From Limiplasma sp964416065 (lineage in GTDB: Bacteria; Bacillota; Clostridia; Christensenellales; Aristaeellaceae): a DNA stretch of 64,000 bases. The translations under genes and the position numbers were made by a program. The notes beneath the pieces were generated by a model. That model was not told the DNA's origin. It saw nothing but the letters and a program-made list of their open reading frames with translations, and did no database searches. Positions 50,980 to 59,598 of this stretch are shown in pieces (position 1 is the stretch's first letter; each line of letters starts with the position of its first letter). Location: NCBI GenBank assembly GCA_964416065.1, contig CAYQCL010000006.1:6891-70890 (forward strand), written 5' to 3'.

Positions 50980-51618
50980 TCACAAGCGTTTGAAAAAGGC
51001 GTGCTTTCCGCTGAGCGTGGGCGGCGCGGCGAGGCGGGAAGCGAAGAAGGCGGCCAGAAAATTCAATCCATAGCTTCCAAAGGCGGCGCAGAAATCCCAC
51101 GGGGTACGTCCCGCGACATGACGCAGGCCGAAATACCACACCACGGCGGCGATAAATCCGTTCATCAGAAGAACGCACAGCATCGTCAGACGATAAGCGG
51201 AGACGGCCGATCGAAAGGCGCGCGCGGCCAAAAGCGGCTTGCGGTGAAGAAAACGCCAAAGCAGCTGCGCAAGGAGCGTAAGTAGCCACGCCAGAAGCGT
51301 GCAGGCCGCCAGAAAGGTCAGCCAGCTTTCCTCCCGCGCCGCCAGCGCGGCGGATAGAGACGCGGCGTTCGCGCCGGAAGGGATGGCCGTGCGGGAGGCC
51401 AACGCGCCCAGCGCTCCCCGCAGAAACGGAAAGGCGTTCAAAAGTCGGCCCACCACATCTGGCGCGGTTCCCGCCAGCTTATAGGGATAGATGATCAGAA
51501 TGGCTACCAGCTGCCACAAAAGCGGTAGGGAAAAGCAGATGAGGTAGCACAGGAGGCATTTGAAACGGTTGGTGTAGCGGATCCGCATCCGCCGTCTCCG
51601 AATAGGCTCAGGCCGCAA
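50980..51618 (-). CDS. Four-helix membrane protein of the tubulin/actin-like operon
   Basis: A 212-residue membrane protein with hydrophobic segments near residues 24-46, 100-122, 145-167 and 178-196, and a basic N-terminus (R-R-R-R-M-R-I-R). No family is recognised. TTG at 51618 lies eight bases after AAGGAGG and is preferred; an ATG ten codons later (51588) is a reasonable alternative. Seventeen bases separate its coding stop from the tubulin-like start. It probably anchors the cytoplasmic tubulin-like and Hsp70-like proteins and contacts the extracellular lipoprotein encoded just upstream. Confidence 0.75.
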   Translation of the reverse strand: MRPEPIRRRRMRIRYTNRFKCLLCYLICFSLPLLWQLVAILIIYPYKLAGTAPDVVGRLLNAFPFLRGALGALASRTAIPSGANAASLSAALAAREESWLTFLAACTLLAWLLTLLAQLLWRFLHRKPLLAARAFRSAVSAYRLTMLCVLLMNGFIAAVVWYFGLRHVAGRTPWDFCAAFGSYGLNFLAAFFASRLAAPPTLSGKHAFFKRL

Positions 51619-51631
51619 TCACAACGCCTCC

Positions 51632-53710
51632 TTATCGCGCGGCGGTCAAAGTGCCGTCGCCTGTCACAAAGACATCAAAGGTATATTGCAGGAGAGGAAG
51701 CGACTCCACGTTCGCGGCATCCTGAAGCTGGCTGACCAGCTCCTTCAGCCACGGTACCCGCGTCACGGGCGGGATGTCGGGGATGACGGCTCCGTGATAG
51801 CCTCCCTCATTCAAAGGACCCCACGCGTGCTGGAACTGCTTGGGGATGAGGGCGCTCTTGCGGTCATGCTGCGTGATGAGCTGGGTGAAGCTCTCCCACG
51901 CCGCGACCTGCTCGTTGGTCAGCGTCACGTCCAGTGCGCCGATCCATGGGGCCGTTTCCCAGATGATCTGATCGCCCGAGATGCTGGCGCTCACGCAAAG
52001 GCGGTAATAGCCCGCGCGCAGCTTTTCCCCGTCGGCCCTCATGCTGAAAAGGAGAGACTGTCCGTCCGGCGAGAGCGCGACGGAGGAAAGGGCAAACGGC
52101 AGGGAAGCGGGATCTCCCTCAAAGGGATCGTCCGTCTGCCGGAATACATAGAGCTTGTCGCGAAGCGCGATCACCTGTGTTCCCGCCTCCGAGGAAATCT
52201 CCTCGGTGCTGGGAAGAATCTCAGAGAGCAGAAGCGCCGTTTGGACGGAGATCTCCGCTTCACTCAGCTGTGTCAGATCGGCCTGAGCGCCGTTGGACAG
52301 GCTGGTGATGGGAACCGTCAGCGTAAAGGTGTCGCTGTCGAGCCGACCGTCAGGGCCGGGCGAGAGGGTCACGGTCGTGCGACCGTCCGCCATGGAGATC
52401 ACGCCATTCTCGCATGACAGCTCAACGCCGGAAGAAAGGTGGGTCTGGCAGACGAGTTCGGGTCGTGCAAAGGAGGTGTAGCGGCTTTCAAAGGAAAATG
52501 GCTCCTGCGTCACGGTAACGCCGCCCTGCATATAGGTCAGCTCGCCATTTTCCGGCCCACGCGGCTGACTGAGTGCGTCCGAAAGGCTCATTTGCTCGTC
52601 AAGCGCGCGAGTATAGGCGCTTAGCTGTTCGGACTGACCGACCAGGATTACGAGCAGTGTGCGCGGCATGGGGAGCACACCGGTGCTTTTGTGTGTGCTA
52701 GAATTATAAGCCAGACGGCCCCAGATAAACGGCTCACTGAAATCCGCCGGCCCAAAGCTCGCAATCTCACCCATGTAGTCCAGAGTGAGGGCGTAGAGCC
52801 CCACACACAGCCCCTCGTCAAACACGCCGCGGCGGGTCAGAATGTCCTGAACCAGACGATGCGGCGTCCCGTCCGCACCGACTGTGCTCAGGCGGCGGAT
52901 GGAGGCGGGGTCGCAGGTGATGACGGACAGGCGGGTAAGATCTATGTTGTCGAGTGCGTAGAGAAGCGGATAATCCTCGTCGTCACCGATGGCGGCGACT
53001 CCCTCTGTTTCTCCGGAGAGGAACCGCTCTCGCTGCTGTTCAAGCGCAAGAAGCATTTTTTCCGCCGCGTCCGGATTTTCCAGGGCCGCACGATTCACAG
53101 AGGAGAGGGCGGTTAGCATGGGGGAGCCGAGCGAATAGAAGCTGTCCGTCATGTCCTCGGCGGAAAGGTCAGAAAAGACGGTCGGCATCGGGTCGATGGC
53201 GAAGGTGAGCATATCGCGGCGTAGGGAACGCAGCGAATCGGCGTTCGCCGTCTGGGCCGCGACGCCGGTTTGCTCCAAAAACGCGTCCGGTAGCCGTTCA
53301 TTCCCGTATCTCAGCAGACGCACCCGTGAGCCCTCAGCGGCCGAAAGCATGCAGCGAAGCACGCTCTCGTACATCCCCACATCGCTTCCGTAGCGATAAT
53401 GAAAGCCGCCCTCGCGAAATTTCCGGCTCATGTGGGGGTACATGCTCTCCTCGGCGGGATTGATGCCGCCCATCACCTGGGAGGCATCCAGCCACAGATC
53501 CACGCGGAGGGGATTGGCGGCTGCCTCGGAGGGGACAGATGTCATGATCTCCTCCTCTTCAAAGGCGGGAGGCCTGAGCAGACGAAGATCAGGTGTGGAG
53601 ACGTCTGAGGAGGCGTCCGAAAGGAAGGTCTCGACCGCCTGAGGCATCGTGCAGGAGGTCAGCGTGAGGGAAAGGCAGAGGCATAAGAAAAGGGTCAAAC
53701 GCTTTTTCAT
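51632..53710 (-). CDS. Large lipoprotein with VWA-like start
   Basis: A 692-residue exported lipoprotein. The signal peptide (K-K-R-L-T, hydrophobic core) ends with lipobox L-T-S-C, Cys20 being the lipid anchor. After a Ser/Glu-rich linker, V-D-L-W-L-D-A-S-Q-V-M-G-G (about 70-82) resembles the first strand and a degenerate MIDAS of a von Willebrand A domain. The C-terminal part is beta-rich (S-D-T-F-T-L-T-V-P-I). The start is the second of two ATGs, five bases from AAGGAG. It is the first of the four linked genes and follows the GT4 gene by 40 bases. Function unknown; probably the cell-surface part of the system. Confidence 0.8.
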   Translation of the reverse strand: MKKRLTLFLCLCLSLTLTSCTMPQAVETFLSDASSDVSTPDLRLLRPPAFEEEEIMTSVPSEAAANPLRVDLWLDASQVMGGINPAEESMYPHMSRKFREGGFHYRYGSDVGMYESVLRCMLSAAEGSRVRLLRYGNERLPDAFLEQTGVAAQTANADSLRSLRRDMLTFAIDPMPTVFSDLSAEDMTDSFYSLGSPMLTALSSVNRAALENPDAAEKMLLALEQQRERFLSGETEGVAAIGDDEDYPLLYALDNIDLTRLSVITCDPASIRRLSTVGADGTPHRLVQDILTRRGVFDEGLCVGLYALTLDYMGEIASFGPADFSEPFIWGRLAYNSSTHKSTGVLPMPRTLLVILVGQSEQLSAYTRALDEQMSLSDALSQPRGPENGELTYMQGGVTVTQEPFSFESRYTSFARPELVCQTHLSSGVELSCENGVISMADGRTTVTLSPGPDGRLDSDTFTLTVPITSLSNGAQADLTQLSEAEISVQTALLLSEILPSTEEISSEAGTQVIALRDKLYVFRQTDDPFEGDPASLPFALSSVALSPDGQSLLFSMRADGEKLRAGYYRLCVSASISGDQIIWETAPWIGALDVTLTNEQVAAWESFTQLITQHDRKSALIPKQFQHAWGPLNEGGYHGAVIPDIPPVTRVPWLKELVSQLQDAANVESLPLLQYTFDVFVTGDGTLTAAR

Positions 53711-53750
53711 CATGACTCCTTCTCCCCTTTCGTACATTTGTCATTTGCTT

Positions 53751-55085
53751 CTATGATTCGACCTCGGCTTCGTCTTTCCCTGCCGCCGTGCGGAGGAAGG
53801 CGGGGCCGTGACGGTACATGTTTTCATATAGCCGCAGGTAGGCGGCGTAGCGGCGCGTGGCGTCAAAATCCATGGCACGGGCACGGCAGCGCTCCGCCGT
53901 CTTGGGAGCGTCGCACAGGCGGCGTACCGCGTCCGCCATAGCGGAGATATCCCCCAGCGCGACCACCTCGCCCACCTCCTCGGTGACGATCTCGGGCATG
54001 GCGGTCGCGTCATAGCAGATGACCTGCGTTCCGCAGGCCAGCGCCTCCAAAAGCGTCATGCCCATCGTTTCCTCATGGCTCGCGCTCACATAGACGTCGG
54101 CGGCGGTATAGAGCGCGCACAGGTCGTTGACGTTTCCGGTTCGCTTTACACCAAGCACCGTATCGGCGGGCAGCGACGCAATCTGGTATTCGTCCAGGCC
54201 CACGGCGGCCACGCAGTATTCCTTCCCCAGCGCCCGCGAAAGCCCGATCAGGTCATCCAGCCCCTTGCGTTCGTCCCATACGGCGGCGACGCTTAAGACC
54301 AGCCTTCTCCCTCCGGCCTTTTCCAAACCGTAGTATTTGGCGACGTCCCGCATGAACAGCTCGTCCGAGCAGGGACGGAAGTTCTCCAGATCAAGGCCGT
54401 TGGGCAGTACATATACGGGGTAATCCTTCAGGAAGGAACGCTTGACCTCGTCACGCAGCCATTCGCTGGGGGTGACGAGCACCATATGCCTCAGCCCACT
54501 GAACAGCTTCCGCTTATCACGCCAGTTGCGCGCGCTTTGATCCGCCAGCCAGCTGGCGGGATAGGCGCGCCGCAGGACACATTGGCCGCAGCCGTCTGTC
54601 CAGCGCTCGCAGCCGATGGTGGGCTGCCTGGCGCGGCGGCGTTTAGGCATCTGAAGCGGCGGCGCGTCGACGGCCATGGTGTAGTAGGCGCAATGGCCGG
54701 TAAAGGCCCAGCAGTCATGCAGTGTCCAGACGACGGGAATATCCTTCTTACGCAGGTAGTCAAACAGCAGCGGCAGGTTCAGATAGTAGCCATGCAGGTT
54801 GTGCAGGTGGATCAAATCGGGCTGATAGCGCTCAAGCTGCGTGATGAGCTTCTTAGTGGCGTGACGGCTGAAAAAACCCGCGCGATCCGTGAGACGTGAA
54901 AGGCCCAGATGGACATAGGTATCCAGCTTGCCGCCGATGCGATAGCTGGGGACGTCGCTGGGCGCGTGATCACGCGAATGGCATATCAGCGCCCGATGCC
55001 CGTTTTCCATGGCCAGACGACAAAGCGAAACTGCTATCCGGCCCGTGCTGAGGGAGGAGACGACGTTAATCTGAGCGATGCGCAT
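53751..55085 (-). CDS. GT4-family glycosyltransferase
   Basis: A 444-residue retaining GT-B glycosyltransferase. It begins M-R-I-A-Q-I-N-V-V-S-S-L-S-T-G-R, has L-I-H-L-H-N-L-H-G-Y-Y in the acceptor domain, a Cys-rich insertion (W-T-D-G-C-G-Q-C) common in clostridial and Bacteroides members, and the donor-binding E-x7-E (E-E-T-M-G-M-T-L-L-E-A) near 370. ATG at 55085 follows AAAGGAG. It is cytoplasmic or membrane-associated and adds a sugar to a surface polysaccharide or lipid carrier. It lies upstream of the lipoprotein/tubulin operon on the same strand and may be its first gene, or just a neighbour. Confidence 0.88.
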   Translation of the reverse strand: MRIAQINVVSSLSTGRIAVSLCRLAMENGHRALICHSRDHAPSDVPSYRIGGKLDTYVHLGLSRLTDRAGFFSRHATKKLITQLERYQPDLIHLHNLHGYYLNLPLLFDYLRKKDIPVVWTLHDCWAFTGHCAYYTMAVDAPPLQMPKRRRARQPTIGCERWTDGCGQCVLRRAYPASWLADQSARNWRDKRKLFSGLRHMVLVTPSEWLRDEVKRSFLKDYPVYVLPNGLDLENFRPCSDELFMRDVAKYYGLEKAGGRRLVLSVAAVWDERKGLDDLIGLSRALGKEYCVAAVGLDEYQIASLPADTVLGVKRTGNVNDLCALYTAADVYVSASHEETMGMTLLEALACGTQVICYDATAMPEIVTEEVGEVVALGDISAMADAVRRLCDAPKTAERCRARAMDFDATRRYAAYLRLYENMYRHGPAFLRTAAGKDEAEVES

Positions 55086-55202
55086 GATGGGGCGGCTCCT
55101 TTCGTAGGGGAAGCGGTATACATAGGATAGCGCGCAAGGCGGCGAACCAGAACCCACCTCTGCTTTGCAGGCTTTCCTTACGGGAATATCAACAGTCTGG
55201 GC

Positions 55203-55219
55203 GCTACACATAGTGTAGC
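55203..55219. promoter_or_regulatory. Palindrome upstream of the GT4/tubulin-like operon
   Basis: GCTACAC (55203-55209), ATA, GTGTAGC (55213-55219): a 7-3-7 perfect palindrome about 120 bases before the GT4 start. It is a candidate operator; no certain -35/-10 pair was found around it. Confidence 0.4.
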
Positions 55220-55241
55220 ACGTTTGCGTGGGAAAGGAAAG

Positions 55242-55266
55242 AAAAAAGCGCGGCCGCATGCCGCAC
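55242..55266 (-). terminator. Intrinsic terminator of the rubrerythrin gene
   Basis: On the minus strand, GTGCGGC, five-base loop, GCCGCGC, then TTTTTT (55242-55247). It separates the rubrerythrin transcript from the GT4 operon on the same strand. Confidence 0.8.
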
Positions 55267-55291
55267 TTTAATGCAAGAAATAGCCGCTTCC

Positions 55292-55834
55292 TCAATAATT
55301 CTGCGCCTTAAGCTGGAAATACGCCTGGGGATGCCTGCACACGGGGCACAGCGCGGGGGGCTTCGGGCCGATGACAATGTGGCCGCAGTTGGAGCATTCC
55401 CAGATCATGTCGCCTTCGCGGCTGAACACGAGGCCGTTTTCCACGTTGGAAAGTAGCTTGCGATAGCGCTCCTCGTGCGCCTTCTCGATCTTGCCCACGG
55501 ACTCGAAGAGATGGGCGATTTCGGTAAAGCCCTCTTCCCTGGCTTCTCTGGCCATGCGGGCGTACATGTCCGTCCATTCGTAGTTTTCGCCCATGGCGGC
55601 ATCCAGCAGGTTTTCGGAGGTGGTGGGAATTTCTCCGCCGTGCAGGAACTTGAACCAGAGCTTGGCGTGCTCCTTTTCGTTGGCGGCGGTTTCCTCAAAG
55701 AGGTTTGCAATCTGTACATAGCCGTCCTTGCGCGCCTTGGAGGCGTAGAAGGTATACTTGCTGCGGGCTTCGCTCTCGCCGGCGAAGGCGGTCATCAGGT
55801 TCGCCTCGGTCTTTGTTCCTTTCAAATTCTTCAT
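55292..55834 (-). CDS. rbr: Rubrerythrin
   Basis: A 180-residue rubrerythrin: an N-terminal ferritin-like diiron domain (E-x-x-A-R-S-K-Y near 16-23, E-K-E-H-A-K near 53-58, E-K-A-H-E near 115) and a C-terminal rubredoxin with C-S-N-C and C-P-V-C. It reduces hydrogen peroxide and protects anaerobes from oxygen. ATG follows TTAGGAGG. Monocistronic, with a terminator after it. Full length and typical of anaerobic Firmicutes. Its promoter was not located with confidence. Confidence 0.95.
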   Translation of the reverse strand: MKNLKGTKTEANLMTAFAGESEARSKYTFYASKARKDGYVQIANLFEETAANEKEHAKLWFKFLHGGEIPTTSENLLDAAMGENYEWTDMYARMAREAREEGFTEIAHLFESVGKIEKAHEERYRKLLSNVENGLVFSREGDMIWECSNCGHIVIGPKPPALCPVCRHPQAYFQLKAQNY

Positions 55835-55915
55835 GCTATTTCCTCCTAATTGAAACTCATTTTGGTATGTTGTCTCTTTTATATTCTACCCCCTTAGGAG
55901 GCAAACGAAACGCCT

Positions 55916-56935
55916 TTATTCCCAGGTTTGACAAAAGCCAAAGACGGACCAATGATCGGTGTGCAGCTCATACTGCACAAGCGGGTCAATATGCTCGTCC
56001 TCAGGTAGCTCGGCCATGTTGTTTTGAAGCTTAAGCCCCTCCTGGACGCCGACAAGATGGTTGGACTTGGCGCTGTCATAGAGATAGCAGTAGCTTTTGA
56101 CGGAATTGGACATATTGCCCTCGATGGTCGTCACCGCGTAGAGCCCGCCGCCGCGATCCTCCACGTCCGTGACAGAGCCGATATGTACGGTGCGATAGGC
56201 ATTGCTCATATCGGCATAGATGACCAGATACCCCGGCTTGGGAACGTCGACAAAGCGATCCATCGCCAGAAAGCCGTCATACTGATGACCGACTGTTCCT
56301 TCGCGCAGGAACTGAACCATGGGCGGATTTTCGGCGTCGATCTCCGTATACTTGATGGGGTTGGTTCCGGCGGCGTTGGCGCAGTAGATGGTAAAGACGG
56401 CGCACCAGCCGACCTCGTTTTTCCTGCCGTAGTACCACTTGGCATACTTGTTGTATTTGGGCAGACGGGCGCGCTTGACGGAGAGAAATTCCCGCCGGAG
56501 CACATAGAGGTAGTTTTTGATGACCTCGGGCGGCGTGTCGTCGCTGACGGTAACGAGATAGACATGCTCCCCGTCCGCCGCCTGATAGGTGATTGTGGCC
56601 TCACCCTGGGATAAGCCCGTCATCAGGCCCGCCTCGGAGACGGAAACCACCTCGGGGGTGGAAGAGGAAAAGGAACCCTCCACAGGCGGATAGACGGTGC
56701 TTTCCCGCTCGTCATAGGGCGTGATTTCCGGCGCGACGCAGGGTACATAGGCACTATCTCCCGTGTGCAGGGAATAGGCGCCGGTCTTTTCCCCCTCCTG
56801 CGCGGGCGTGAGCAGAGCTATAAGCTCACTACTAAAAAGCGCGTCGCGGTCGGCGTCCGCCAAAGCGATGGAAAAAAACAGAACGAACGCAGAAAGCAGC
56901 AGGGCAAAACGGCGGAAAACAGGTCGAACGGACAT
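55916..56935 (-). CDS. Secreted Big2-CHAP domain protein
   Basis: A 339-residue exported protein. A signal peptide (R-P-V-F-R-R-F, hydrophobic core, S-I-A-L-A-D-A) occupies about 1-26. A bacterial Ig-like (Big2) repeat follows, with S-S-S-T-P-E-V-V-S-V-S and G-E-A-T-I-T-Y. The C-terminal half is CHAP-like: catalytic Cys in V-G-W-C-A-V-F, His in V-H-I-G-S-V and I-E-G-N. CHAP domains are cysteine amidases or endopeptidases of peptidoglycan, so it probably trims the cell wall. ATG at 56935 follows AAAGGAG, eight bases upstream, behind a promoter at 56970-56998. Divergent from queH. Confidence 0.8.
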   Translation of the reverse strand: MSVRPVFRRFALLLSAFVLFFSIALADADRDALFSSELIALLTPAQEGEKTGAYSLHTGDSAYVPCVAPEITPYDERESTVYPPVEGSFSSSTPEVVSVSEAGLMTGLSQGEATITYQAADGEHVYLVTVSDDTPPEVIKNYLYVLRREFLSVKRARLPKYNKYAKWYYGRKNEVGWCAVFTIYCANAAGTNPIKYTEIDAENPPMVQFLREGTVGHQYDGFLAMDRFVDVPKPGYLVIYADMSNAYRTVHIGSVTDVEDRGGGLYAVTTIEGNMSNSVKSYCYLYDSAKSNHLVGVQEGLKLQNNMAELPEDEHIDPLVQYELHTDHWSVFGFCQTWE

Positions 56936-56969
56936 GGCGGATTCTCCTTTCAATGCAAGCCTCAGGTGC

Positions 56970-56998
56970 ATTATACCACATCGCCGGGAAATTGAGAA
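56970..56998 (-). promoter_or_regulatory. Promoter of the Big2-CHAP gene
   Basis: On the minus strand, TTCTCA (56993-56998), a 17-base spacer and extended TGGTATAAT (-10 TATAAT at 56970-56975). Confidence 0.75.
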
Positions 56999-57003
56999 CG
57001 GCC

Positions 57004-57032
57004 TTGTTTGACGCGCGACGAAGTGATAAAAT
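57004..57032 (+). promoter_or_regulatory. Promoter of the queH-birA operon
   Basis: TTGTTT (57004-57009), a 17-base spacer and TAAAAT (57027-57032), back-to-back with the CHAP gene promoter. Confidence 0.55.
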
Positions 57033-57053
57033 AGAAGACAGAGGTGATCATCA

Positions 57054-57608
57054 TTGAAGCTGCTTCTGCATATCTGCTGCGCCCCCTGCTCCATTATGTG
57101 CATTGAGACGCTTCGGGGCGAGGGAATTGAGCCGGTGGGATTTTGGGACAATCCAAACATCCACCCTTATACGGAGTACCGCAGCCGCAAAAACGCGCTG
57201 GTGGAATACGCGAAGTCCATCGGGCTTGCGTTGGAGGTTCATGGCAAATACGGGCTTAGGCCCTTTATCGGCGAGGTGGCGGCGGATATCGACGGCCGAT
57301 GCGTCAGATGCTATCGCATGCGCATGCGCGCGGCGGCACAGTATGCCGCTGAAAACGGATTTTCGCATTTTACCTCCACGCTCTTTGTCAGCCCCTACCA
57401 GAATCACGAGCTTCTCAGACAGACGGCCGAGGAGGCGGAACGGGAATTCGGGGTTGAGTTTTTCTACCGCGATTTCAGACCGTATTTCCGCGAGGGGCAG
57501 GAGCGCGCGCGGGCATTGGGAGTGTATATGCAAAAATACTGCGGCTGCGTCTTCAGTGAGGAAGAGCGATATCAAAAGCGGAAGAAGCCTCAGAAGAAGG
57601 AGGCGTGA
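57054..57608 (+). CDS. queH: Epoxyqueuosine reductase QueH
   Basis: A 184-residue QueH (DUF208) protein. It has L-H-I-C-C-A-P-C-S (6-14), R-C-V-R-C-Y (about 83-88) and the C-terminal Y-C-G-C-V-F-S-E-E-E-R-Y, which together provide the Fe-S and metal cysteines. It reduces epoxyqueuosine to queuosine in tRNA. Start is an unusual TTG at 57054, six bases after GAGGTGA, as no ATG exists in that position. The stop overlaps or abuts the birA start region. Full length. Confidence 0.93.
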   Translation: MKLLLHICCAPCSIMCIETLRGEGIEPVGFWDNPNIHPYTEYRSRKNALVEYAKSIGLALEVHGKYGLRPFIGEVAADIDGRCVRCYRMRMRAAAQYAAENGFSHFTSTLFVSPYQNHELLRQTAEEAEREFGVEFFYRDFRPYFREGQERARALGVYMQKYCGCVFSEEERYQKRKKPQKKEA

Positions 57609-57610
57609 AA

Positions 57611-58606
57611 ATGGAACCGCTCTTGGAAATGCTGAGCTATGAGACGCCGGTATCCGGCGAAAAGCTGTGCGCTCGGCTGAATATGACGCGCGGCGCGGTG
57701 TGGAAGCGAATGGAAAAGCTGCGCGAGGAGGGCTATGACGTCGTTTCGGGGGGCAAGCTGGGCTACCGGCTCAATCCCGTTGAAAACAGCCTGCTGCCGG
57801 GCTATGTGCAAAAGGAGCTTACGACGCGCTGGGCCGGGCGGGGCGAGATCGCCTACGCGGCGGAGATGGACTCCACGAATACGCGCGCAAAGCAGATGGC
57901 CCGAAGCGGCGCGCCGCACGGAAGCCTTGCTGTGTGCGAACTGCAAACGGCGGGACGAGGGCGCCTCCAGCGCGCGTGGGAAACGCCATCAGGCGTGGCG
58001 CTGATGCAGTCGCTGGTGCTCAGACCCGCTCTGCCCACGGAGCAGGCGCAGCTTTGCACGCTCGCGGCGGCGATCGCCGCCGCACAGGCGATTTCGGAAG
58101 TGTGCCCCGAGCTGGACGCGGGCATCAAGTGGCCTAACGACGTGATTTTGAACGGGAAAAAGTGCGTAGGCATTCTGAGCGAGCTTTCGGCGGATATGGA
58201 CGGGCTGGAATTTGTGGTTCCGGGCGTCGGTATCAACGTCAACCAGACGGGCTTTGAGGGCGAGCTTAGCCAAAAGGCGACCTCGATGCTCATCGAGCTC
58301 AGAAAGCTTCATCCAGGCGCGCGGCCCGTCTGTCGCCGCAGGATTCTCTGCGCTTATCTCCGTCATATGGAGGACGCGGTGGACGCGCTTGAAAGGCAGG
58401 GACTGGAGGGAATTCTGTCCGAATATCTGCGGCGCTCGGTCACACTGGGGAAAAAGGTACAGGTAATCGGGTCGGGTATCGAATTTATCGGAACGGCGAA
58501 GCGGATTGACGGCACGGGGGCGCTGATTGTGACGGATGAGAACGGCGAGGACAGGCGCGTTCTCAGCGGCGACGTCTCCGTGCGCGGTCTAATGGGGTAT
58601 TGCTAG
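57611..58606 (+). CDS. birA: Bifunctional biotin operon repressor/biotin protein ligase
   Basis: A 331-residue BirA. An N-terminal winged helix (L-C-A-R-L-N-M-T-R-G-A-V-W-K-R-M, about 20-35) makes it the regulatory type. The ligase core has D-S-T-N-T-R-A-K, G-R-G-R-L-Q-R-A-W and K-W-P-N-D-V (about 174-179), followed by a C-terminal SH3-like domain. It makes biotinyl-AMP and biotinylates carboxylases, and represses biotin genes when idle. ATG at 57611 is spaced seven bases from GGAGG; a GTG at 57605 overlapping the queH stop is possible. Confidence 0.93.
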   Translation: MEPLLEMLSYETPVSGEKLCARLNMTRGAVWKRMEKLREEGYDVVSGGKLGYRLNPVENSLLPGYVQKELTTRWAGRGEIAYAAEMDSTNTRAKQMARSGAPHGSLAVCELQTAGRGRLQRAWETPSGVALMQSLVLRPALPTEQAQLCTLAAAIAAAQAISEVCPELDAGIKWPNDVILNGKKCVGILSELSADMDGLEFVVPGVGINVNQTGFEGELSQKATSMLIELRKLHPGARPVCRRRILCAYLRHMEDAVDALERQGLEGILSEYLRRSVTLGKKVQVIGSGIEFIGTAKRIDGTGALIVTDENGEDRRVLSGDVSVRGLMGYC

Positions 58607-58632
58607 AAGGTCAGAAAGGTGGTCAGCATTGT

Positions 58633-59598
58633 ATGAAACAGCCGATTTTTGAGGGAAGCATCACTGATGTTCACGGAATTTGCGTGGGACAGGCGGAAAA
58701 CAGCGCGGCCAGGACGGGCGTAACGGTCGTTCTGGCGGGACATGACGGCGCGGTGATCAGCGCGGATGTGCGCGGCGCGGCGCCGGGCACGCGCGAGACG
58801 GATCTGTGCGCGCCGGAAAATACCGTAGAGAAGGCCAACGCCGTGGTCCTTGCGGGCGGCAGCGCGTTCGGACTGGCCGCCGCGACGGGCGTAATGGAGT
58901 TTTTGGAGCAGCATGAGGTGGGCGTGGACATGGGCGTATGCCGTGTGCCGATTGTGCCCTCGGCGGTTATTTTTGATCTGGGCGTGGGAGACGCGCATGA
59001 GCGTCCGGACGCCGAGATGGGCTTCGCCGCCTGCCGCGCGGCATCCAAAAGCGTCGAGCAGGGCACGCACGGCGCGGGTACGGGCGCGACGGTTGGCAAG
59101 CTGGTTCCGGGTGCCATCCCCATGCAAAGCGGCGTGGGCACGGCCAGCATCCGCCTTGCATGCGGTGTGACGGTGGGCGCGATCGCCGTGGTGAACGCCT
59201 GCGGAGACGTCTATGATATTCGAAACGGCAAGCCCATTGGCTTTGGCCGCCTTCAGGACGGAACGCCCGTCCTGTGTGAAAGCCTGCTTTATGGAGCGGC
59301 CCCCGCGCCCGCAACTCCCCGCATTCCGCATACCACGGGCCGCAACACCACCATCGCCGTCGTCGCGACGGACGCGGTTCTGACCAAGGTGCAGGCCAGA
59401 CGCATGGCGACCTGCGCGCACGACGGCTTTGCGCGCGCCATCCGGCCCGTGCATACGCAGATGGACGGAGACACCGCCTTCGCCATGGGTACGGGCCGCG
59501 TGGACGCGGACGTGAATCAGATCCAGCTGTGCGCGGCGGCGGCCGAGGCCATGGCTCGCGCCGTGGTCAACGCCGTCCAGATGGGGCGCGACGCGTGA
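58633..59598 (+). CDS. P1 (S58/DmpA-like) family peptidase
   Basis: A 321-residue Ntn-type hydrolase of the DmpA/NylC (peptidase S58) family. It shows G-G-S-A-F-G-L-A-A-A-T-G near residue 80, G-A-G-T-G-A-T-V-G-K-L near 150 and R-N-T-T-I-A-V-V-A-T-D-A, where the Thr-Thr junction is the expected self-cleavage and nucleophile site. Family members are aminopeptidases or amide hydrolases. ATG at 58633 follows AAGGTGG at a long distance. Its stop overlaps the GTG start of acpS (GTGA). Confidence 0.9.
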   Translation: MKQPIFEGSITDVHGICVGQAENSAARTGVTVVLAGHDGAVISADVRGAAPGTRETDLCAPENTVEKANAVVLAGGSAFGLAAATGVMEFLEQHEVGVDMGVCRVPIVPSAVIFDLGVGDAHERPDAEMGFAACRAASKSVEQGTHGAGTGATVGKLVPGAIPMQSGVGTASIRLACGVTVGAIAVVNACGDVYDIRNGKPIGFGRLQDGTPVLCESLLYGAAPAPATPRIPHTTGRNTTIAVVATDAVLTKVQARRMATCAHDGFARAIRPVHTQMDGDTAFAMGTGRVDADVNQIQLCAAAAEAMARAVVNAVQMGRDA

